From the NCBI GenBank assembly GCA_014803815.1, contig JAAVAY010000031.1, forward strand, positions 1-7,540: 7,540 nt of DNA, in the 5' to 3' direction. Below, one piece after another: positions 5,648 to 7,540 of the stretch. How positions within the stretch are numbered: position 1 is the first letter of the stretch; each line of letters begins with the position of its first letter. A program made the position numbers and the translations under genes. Under the pieces are notes generated by a model. The model saw only the letters and a list, made by a program, of their open reading frames with translations. It was not told the DNA's origin and searched no databases. This DNA is from Allobaculum sp. (GTDB taxonomy: Bacteria > Bacillota_I > Bacilli_A > Erysipelotrichales > Erysipelotrichaceae).

Positions 5648-7492
5648 CTAATCTTCCATAGGGATAAAGACATCATTTTCATCGTCATACCCATCCAATC
5701 CATAGCTGAAGTCATAATTTTCTAAATCCTGTGGATCTCGATATCCATAAGGATCATCGTAAGAATAATCATTCATATATCCATTGGACAAATCGGTTTG
5801 ATCTTCATCATATGTACTGGTAATAGCCCGACGAGACGATTTGGATTTTGAATTGATTTTAGACTCACTTTGGCTTGAGTCTTTCTCCTCTTCAGTGGTG
5901 AAGGGTTCTCCTTCTAAAACAGCTTCAATAAGTTCTTGAGCCATTGCTACTTCATAGGGATTGTCTAAAACCACAGATGCTATGGCATTGAGGGAAGGAC
6001 AATATTGACTGGAAGCGTCTCCACTTACTGCATACATTTGAATATCCCAGCTTGGAAAACTTGCCACTTCTAATCCAATAAGTTCTTTAATTTGATTGGC
6101 AGGCATATTAGTAAAGAAAGCTGTGGATAAAGCCTTAATGAACTGGGGATAGTTCACCACCATTGTGGGCGACATCATCTTTTTCAATAAGGCTTTTAAG
6201 ACAAGCTGTTGATTAATGATGCGCTGATTATCTCCATTTAAATAAGCATGACGTTCACGAGCAAAGGCTAAAGCGCGCTCTCCATTGAGATGATTCCACC
6301 CTGCTTTTACGCCTTCTGTTCCATTCGCATAAAAAGTCTCTACTTCTAATCCTGGTTCAACTTCTACATCAATACCATTGATCGAATCGACAATATTAAT
6401 GAGGGAGGAAAAATTGACGCGGACAGTGTAATTGATCTCCACATCTAAGAAATCTTCAATCGTTGATTCGGTAGTTCCTACTCCATACAATCCAGAGTGA
6501 GTTAATTTATCGTACATTCCAGATATGTTAATGCAGGCGTATTCGTTTTTCTTACAAGAAAAGGGAACGTAGGAATCACGGGGTAAAGAGACGATCAAAA
6601 CTTGATACGTTTTCGGATTGACTGTCACGAGCATATTAACATCGGATCTTGAGGTGACGGATAAGTTTCCATAACTGTCCGATCCAGAAATTAAAATGGT
6701 AAAGGGATCTTCGGTGATATCGTCTACTGGATCAGCGGGGTTTTTCATTTCCTCAGGAACTGGTTCATAGTAGATGTATTGATCTACCACATTGGTAAAG
6801 GTGGTTAAGGCATTGTATTTGTTGATATCATTAGCCGCATTTAATAAATCTTCATGGAATTGTTCAGGTAAGACGATTGCCTCCACTTCTCCATTAAAAA
6901 GAGCATCCACTAAAACGAAGGCATTTTCATATTCCACGTAATCTGCACTGCGCACGCCTTTCGAAGACAATTGATTTAAAGCGCCAGTGGTTCCTTTTTC
7001 ATCGGCAGTCGTAATGACACCCACTTCTTTGCCATTCAATTGACTTGGCTTTTCAATGCCCGTTTCTTGCATAGCGTAGGTTGTAACCGACATAGCGATT
7101 TTATTGGACAATAAATCCGCATCGCTGATGATCTCTTTGGTTTCATCGTCTTTTGAGTTAGATGAATTCGATCCACCAGCCACTACGCTAAAAAATTCAC
7201 TAGTTTGTTGCAAATAGTAGCCACCAAAGCCACAAACAAACGCTACAGCTATACTCAACACTAAAATGATCAGTTTAGTCCAAGCATGAGCAAACTTCTT
7301 TAATAACAGACACATAAAAAGGACAAGGATCAAAGCTAAAATCCCAATGCCTAAAACGAGTTGGATAGTAGAAAAAATTCCAATCGATAGTGCCTGCCAG
7401 ATCAAATAGCCCATACAGACCATTAAAATGGCCAAAACGACCAAAGAGAACACGGAAAGGATGTTCAGCGTTTGTTTGTTTTTGGATCCCAT
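5648..7492 (-). CDS. LCP (LytR-CpsA-Psr) family protein with extra N-terminal extracellular domain
   Basis: This 614-residue membrane enzyme of the LCP family would transfer undecaprenyl-linked glycopolymers (teichoic acid or capsule) to peptidoglycan outside the cell. Three transmembrane helices (about 10-34, 37-64, 74-94) lead to an extracellular region. Residues about 118-243 resemble part of a type-3 solute-binding protein fold (LNGKEVGV, then VDALFNGEVEAIVL). The LCP domain spans about 262-440: SRSD (281-284), SLPRDSYV (302-309), KLTHSGLYGV (329-338), NGERALAFARERH (403-415) and GDNQRI (420-425), including the Arg and Asp residues that bind the lipid pyrophosphate. Two cysteines (313, 320) flank an insertion. 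The tail (about 533-614) is first Ser/Lys-rich, then Tyr/Asp/Gly-rich and acidic. The start is the ATG at 7490-7492, with GGAGG 5 bases upstream; an ATG 7 codons earlier has a poor SD. Old annotations as a transcriptional regulator are misleading. Confidence 0.92.
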   Translation of the reverse strand: MGSKNKQTLNILSVFSLVVLAILMVCMGYLIWQALSIGIFSTIQLVLGIGILALILVLFMCLLLKKFAHAWTKLIILVLSIAVAFVCGFGGYYLQQTSEFFSVVAGGSNSSNSKDDETKEIISDADLLSNKIAMSVTTYAMQETGIEKPSQLNGKEVGVITTADEKGTTGALNQLSSKGVRSADYVEYENAFVLVDALFNGEVEAIVLPEQFHEDLLNAANDINKYNALTTFTNVVDQYIYYEPVPEEMKNPADPVDDITEDPFTILISGSDSYGNLSVTSRSDVNMLVTVNPKTYQVLIVSLPRDSYVPFSCKKNEYACINISGMYDKLTHSGLYGVGTTESTIEDFLDVEINYTVRVNFSSLINIVDSINGIDVEVEPGLEVETFYANGTEGVKAGWNHLNGERALAFARERHAYLNGDNQRIINQQLVLKALLKKMMSPTMVVNYPQFIKALSTAFFTNMPANQIKELIGLEVASFPSWDIQMYAVSGDASSQYCPSLNAIASVVLDNPYEVAMAQELIEAVLEGEPFTTEEEKDSSQSESKINSKSKSSRRAITSTYDEDQTDLSNGYMNDYSYDDPYGYRDPQDLENYDFSYGLDGYDDENDVFIPMED

Positions 7493-7530
7493 AGTTTCCT
7501 CCACTATCTCCATTCTTTTCTTTAATTAAG

Positions 7531-7536
7531 ATTTTA
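7531..7536 (-). promoter_or_regulatory. Possible -10 box of the LCP gene
   Basis: TAAAAT on the minus strand (5 of 6 consensus bases) would place the start site near 7524, about 31 bases before the ATG. The matching -35 would lie beyond the end of the window, so this cannot be confirmed here. Confidence 0.3.
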
Positions 7537-7540
7537 TTGT

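Noticed and set aside
5476..5661. 61-codon plus-strand frame running past the lysozyme stop
   Set aside because: It overlaps the lysozyme gene out of frame and reads through the terminator stem-loop.

Overview
The window looks like chromosomal DNA from a low-GC, Gram-positive, probably anaerobic bacterium. Shine-Dalgarno (SD) sites are strong, terminators are classical stem-loops with U tracts, and there is a CcpA-type operator candidate. The LCP protein has features (a KLTHSGLYG-like motif and an extra extracellular domain) that I associate with Erysipelotrichia-like Firmicutes. That placement is inference from protein style, not a database match. No phage, IS, CRISPR, tRNA or rRNA was seen.

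Layout: five of the six genes lie on the minus strand. (1) 26-2314 encodes a fusion of an acyl-CoA dehydrogenase, the FAD-binding half of ETF alpha and three tandem rubredoxins. Its upstream region (2315-2546) holds a promoter candidate overlapped by a cre-like palindrome, a 15-bp inverted repeat, and an SD separated from the start codon by a small hairpin. The next gene apparently begins just beyond base 1. (2) 2603-2929 is a thioredoxin closed by a strong terminator (2547-2578). (3) 4381-4563, a 60-aa two-helix membrane protein, and 3040-4362, an AI-2E-family permease-like protein, form a probable two-gene unit ending at a terminator at 2963-2997. (4) 4564-4919 is a divergent intergenic region with a long imperfect inverted repeat and a promoter for the only plus-strand gene. 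(5) 4920-5585 (+) is a membrane-anchored CwlT-like lysozyme. (6) 5648-7492 is an LCP (LytR-CpsA-Psr) protein. It converges on the lysozyme gene, and the two share a bidirectional terminator at 5602-5627.

How the genes may work together: the left part is about redox. The fusion could carry electrons between an acyl-CoA substrate and rubredoxin iron in one polypeptide, and thioredoxin lies next to it but is separately terminated. The right part is about the cell envelope: a peptidoglycan hydrolase faces an LCP enzyme that would attach glycopolymers to peptidoglycan. The most unusual item is the dehydrogenase-ETF-triple-rubredoxin fusion with its regulated-looking leader. The second is the extra solute-binding-protein-like domain in the LCP protein.
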